Positions 34,999-38,679 of a stretch of DNA of 38,679 nt are shown piece after piece (the stretch's first letter is position 1; each line of letters begins with the position of its first letter). Source of the stretch: Lysobacterales bacterium (GTDB lineage: Bacteria; Pseudomonadota; Gammaproteobacteria; Xanthomonadales; SZUA-36); assembly GCA_011773845.1 (NCBI GenBank), contig WVWV01000131.1, forward strand, positions 17,770-56,448. The letters run 5' to 3'. Under the pieces are notes generated by a model. That model worked only from the letters and a program-made list of their open reading frames with translations, did not search any database and was not told where the DNA came from. Position numbers and translations under genes: made by a program.

Positions 34999-36735
34999 AT
35001 GAGCGGGCGCATTCCTGAGTCGTTCGTGGAAGAACTGCTGGCGCGTACCGACATCGTCGAGGTCATCGAGCGCCGCGTCGAGCTCAAGCGCGCGGGTGCC
35101 GAATTCAAGGCCTGTTGCCCGTTCCACGAGGAGAAGACGCCCTCGTTCACCGTCAGCCCCCGCAAGCAGTTCTACCACTGCTTCGGCTGTGGGGCGCACG
35201 GTTCGGCCATCGGCTTCCTCATGCAGTTCGAAGGCCTGGAGTTTCCGGATGCGGTCGAGGAACTGGCGCGCAACGCTGGCCTCGAAGTGCCGCGGTCAAA
35301 GTCGCGATCCCAGCCCCGGGCGCAAGCCGGACTGTACGAGGTGCTGGAACGCGCAGCGGAATTTTTCAGCGCCCAGCTGCCCACCCATGCCGGGGCGGTC
35401 GAATACCTGAAATCCAGGGGGCTCTCGGGCGAAATCTGCCGTGACTTCCGCATCGGTTATGCGCCGGATTCCTGGCACGCGTTGCAGGAGCATCTCGGGC
35501 GCGAGGCCGGGATGCCCACGCTGATGCAGCGTGCCGGGTTGTTGAGCGAGGGCAAGGGCAAGTCATACGACAAGTTCCGCAACCGCATCATGTTTCCGAT
35601 CCAGGACCGACGCGGGCGCGTGATTGCTTTCGGCGGGCGCGCGCTGCAGGACGATGGCCCGAAATACCTCAATTCACCGGAAACCGAAATCTTTCACAAG
35701 GGCCGCGAGTTGTATGGCCTGTACCTCGCCCGGCAGCGCGCCGGGCGGCTGGCGTCCATCATCGTGGTCGAGGGCTACACGGATGTCGTGGCCCTGGCCC
35801 AGTTTGGCCTGCGCCACGTGGTCGCGACGCTGGGGACTGCCACCACGCTGCAGCAGGCAGAGCTGCTGTTCCGGGCCGCCGACACGGTCGTGTACTGTTT
35901 TGACGGAGACGAGGCCGGCCGCAAGGCAGCCTGGCGGGCGCTGGAGGCGACCCTGCCGCAGTTGCGCGAGGGGCGCCAGGCCCGGTTCCTGTTCCTGCCC
36001 GAGGGCGAGGACCCCGACAGCCTCATCCGGCGCCAGGGCAGGGAGGCTTTTGAAGAGTTGCTCGAAGACGCCCAGCCGTTGTCGGAATTCCTGTTCGAAC
36101 ACTTCACCGAGCAACTCGACATGCAAAGCATCGATGGCCGGGCGCGGCTGGTTGAACTGGCCATGCCCCTGCTCGACGCCCTGCCCGCGGGCGTGTTTCG
36201 CAACATGATGCTGGAACGGCTGGAATCGCTGGCGCAACATCGACTTCCATCCCAGCGGCGGCCCCCGGCGCCGGCCGGTGGCCGGGCACCGGCAGAGCGC
36301 TCCGGCTCCGCCCGCACGCCCATGCGACTGGCGATGGCGCACCTGGTGCAGAATCCCGGGCTGGTCGAGTATGCCGGCACGCTCGACGAGTTCGCGGGCT
36401 GTGATCTACCCGGCGTGGACCTGTTTCTCGAGCTTGTTGAGTTCTGTGGGCAACGCCCCAATATCACCACCGCTCAATTACTCGAACTGTGGCGTGACCA
36501 TCCAGGGCAGAAACACCTGCGCAAGCTGGCGATGTGGCAACTGCCCGGGGCGCCGGAGCAGCAGGCGCTCGAGTTTCGGGATGCGGTGACGGGGGTCAGG
36601 TTGCAATGGGTTGCGCAGCAACTGGCGAGCCTGCCCAGGATCGTGGAGCAGAGCAACGAGGAGCGGGATCGATTTCGCGATTTGCAGCAGCGTCAGCAGG
36701 ACCTGAAGAAGGACCTGCGGGGCGCCCTCGACTGA
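34999..36735 (+). CDS. dnaG: DNA primase
   Basis: DnaG makes the RNA primers for replication at the fork and contacts DnaB helicase. It has 578 residues. The zinc-binding CHC2 domain is at the N-terminus: KACCPFHEEKTPSF and FYHCFGCGAHGSAIGF. The catalytic core has RIMFPIQDRRGRVIAFGGRA. The Toprim motifs are VVEGYTDVVALAQFG with the catalytic Glu, and YCFDGDEAGRKAAWRA with the metal-binding DxD. A less conserved linker (about 415-440, Pro/Arg/Ala-rich) leads to the helicase-binding domain ending in QQRQQDLKKDLRGALD. It is the third gene of the rpsU operon, and rpoD follows after 73 bp. Confidence 0.98.
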   Translation: MSGRIPESFVEELLARTDIVEVIERRVELKRAGAEFKACCPFHEEKTPSFTVSPRKQFYHCFGCGAHGSAIGFLMQFEGLEFPDAVEELARNAGLEVPRSKSRSQPRAQAGLYEVLERAAEFFSAQLPTHAGAVEYLKSRGLSGEICRDFRIGYAPDSWHALQEHLGREAGMPTLMQRAGLLSEGKGKSYDKFRNRIMFPIQDRRGRVIAFGGRALQDDGPKYLNSPETEIFHKGRELYGLYLARQRAGRLASIIVVEGYTDVVALAQFGLRHVVATLGTATTLQQAELLFRAADTVVYCFDGDEAGRKAAWRALEATLPQLREGRQARFLFLPEGEDPDSLIRRQGREAFEELLEDAQPLSEFLFEHFTEQLDMQSIDGRARLVELAMPLLDALPAGVFRNMMLERLESLAQHRLPSQRRPPAPAGGRAPAERSGSARTPMRLAMAHLVQNPGLVEYAGTLDEFAGCDLPGVDLFLELVEFCGQRPNITTAQLLELWRDHPGQKHLRKLAMWQLPGAPEQQALEFRDAVTGVRLQWVAQQLASLPRIVEQSNEERDRFRDLQQRQQDLKKDLRGALD

Positions 36736-36784
36736 GTGGGTTGCGACGCAGTCGCGCCAGGTCGCTGCGATACCGCCCATGGTC

Positions 36785-36790
36785 TATAGT
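36785..36790 (+). promoter_or_regulatory. Possible -10 box just upstream of rpoD
   Basis: TATAGT (36785-36790) matches five of six bases of the -10 consensus. It lies only 18 bp before the rpoD ATG at 36809. No good -35 occurs 16-18 bp upstream. If real, the transcript would start about 10-12 nt from the ATG and have no Shine-Dalgarno site. Confidence 0.3.
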
Positions 36791-36808
36791 TAGCTAGCCA
36801 AGATTTTT

Positions 36809-38635
<1,827 letters not shown>

Positions 38636-38679
38636 TGCGACTGCGAAATGCGCTTCCCGCACAGGCCCGCCCCCGCGGG

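Overview
The window is 38.7 kb of high-GC chromosomal DNA from a gammaproteobacterium, almost fully coding and made of housekeeping genes. Lineage is inferred from gene order. def-fmt-rsmB next to dprA-smg-topA-tsaC, engB-cytochrome c4-dsbA near polA, and rpsU-yqeY-dnaG-rpoD next to tsaD are all gammaproteobacterial neighbourhoods. The ntrYX pair and the DUF4390 gene beside rsmB suggest a non-enteric branch (Chromatiales or Xanthomonadales side); the order is not resolved. I see no tRNA, rRNA, CRISPR array, insertion sequence or prophage.

Layout. (1) 1-6913, minus strand: def, fmt, rsmB, a DUF4390 protein, ntrY and ntrX form one tightly packed, overlapping operon that leaves the window at position 1. 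(2) 7057-14115, plus strand: tsaP-like LysM protein, dprA, smg, topA, tsaC, hemF. (3) 14116-17036: a structured gap, then polA on the minus strand. The gap is the most interesting non-coding stretch. It reads as an Hfq-type small RNA on the polA strand with two C-rich hairpin loops and a strong terminator, in the genomic position of Spot 42 and sX13. (4) 17171-18723, plus: DUF2782 protein, a lone TRAP small permease, trmH. (5) 18712-21206, minus: engB, hemB, aroE. (6) 21314-22677, plus: cytochrome c4 and dsbA, then a convergent TauE/SafE permease. (7) 23546-27743, plus: lytic transglycosylase, NDUFA9-like reductase, cca. (8) 27687-29266, minus: VanZ-like protein and MidA-type methyltransferase. 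(9) 29297-30034, plus: pteridine reductase. (10) 30085-32428, minus: tsaD, folB, folK and a SnoaL/CaMKII-AD-like protein. (11) 32565-38635, plus: a gamma-glutamyltransferase with no signal peptide, then the macromolecular synthesis operon rpsU, yqeY, dnaG, rpoD.

The genes cover N-terminal Met processing and initiator formylation (def, fmt), 16S and tRNA modification (rsmB, trmH, tsaC, tsaD, cca), DNA replication and topology (polA, topA, dnaG), haem (hemB, hemF), shikimate (aroE), pterin/folate (folB, folK, pteridine reductase), envelope and periplasm (tsaP, slt, dsbA, cytochrome c4), and global regulation (ntrYX, rpoD, candidate sRNA). tsaC and tsaD both serve the t6A tRNA pathway.

Main points for a second look: the small RNA downstream of polA; an NtrX whose AAA+ domain has lost GAFTGA and the Walker B aspartate; a TRAP small permease without its large partner; two palindromes between polA and the DUF2782 gene; a cytoplasmic-looking gamma-glutamyltransferase placed between tsaD and rpsU; and an rpoD without a recognisable Shine-Dalgarno sequence.
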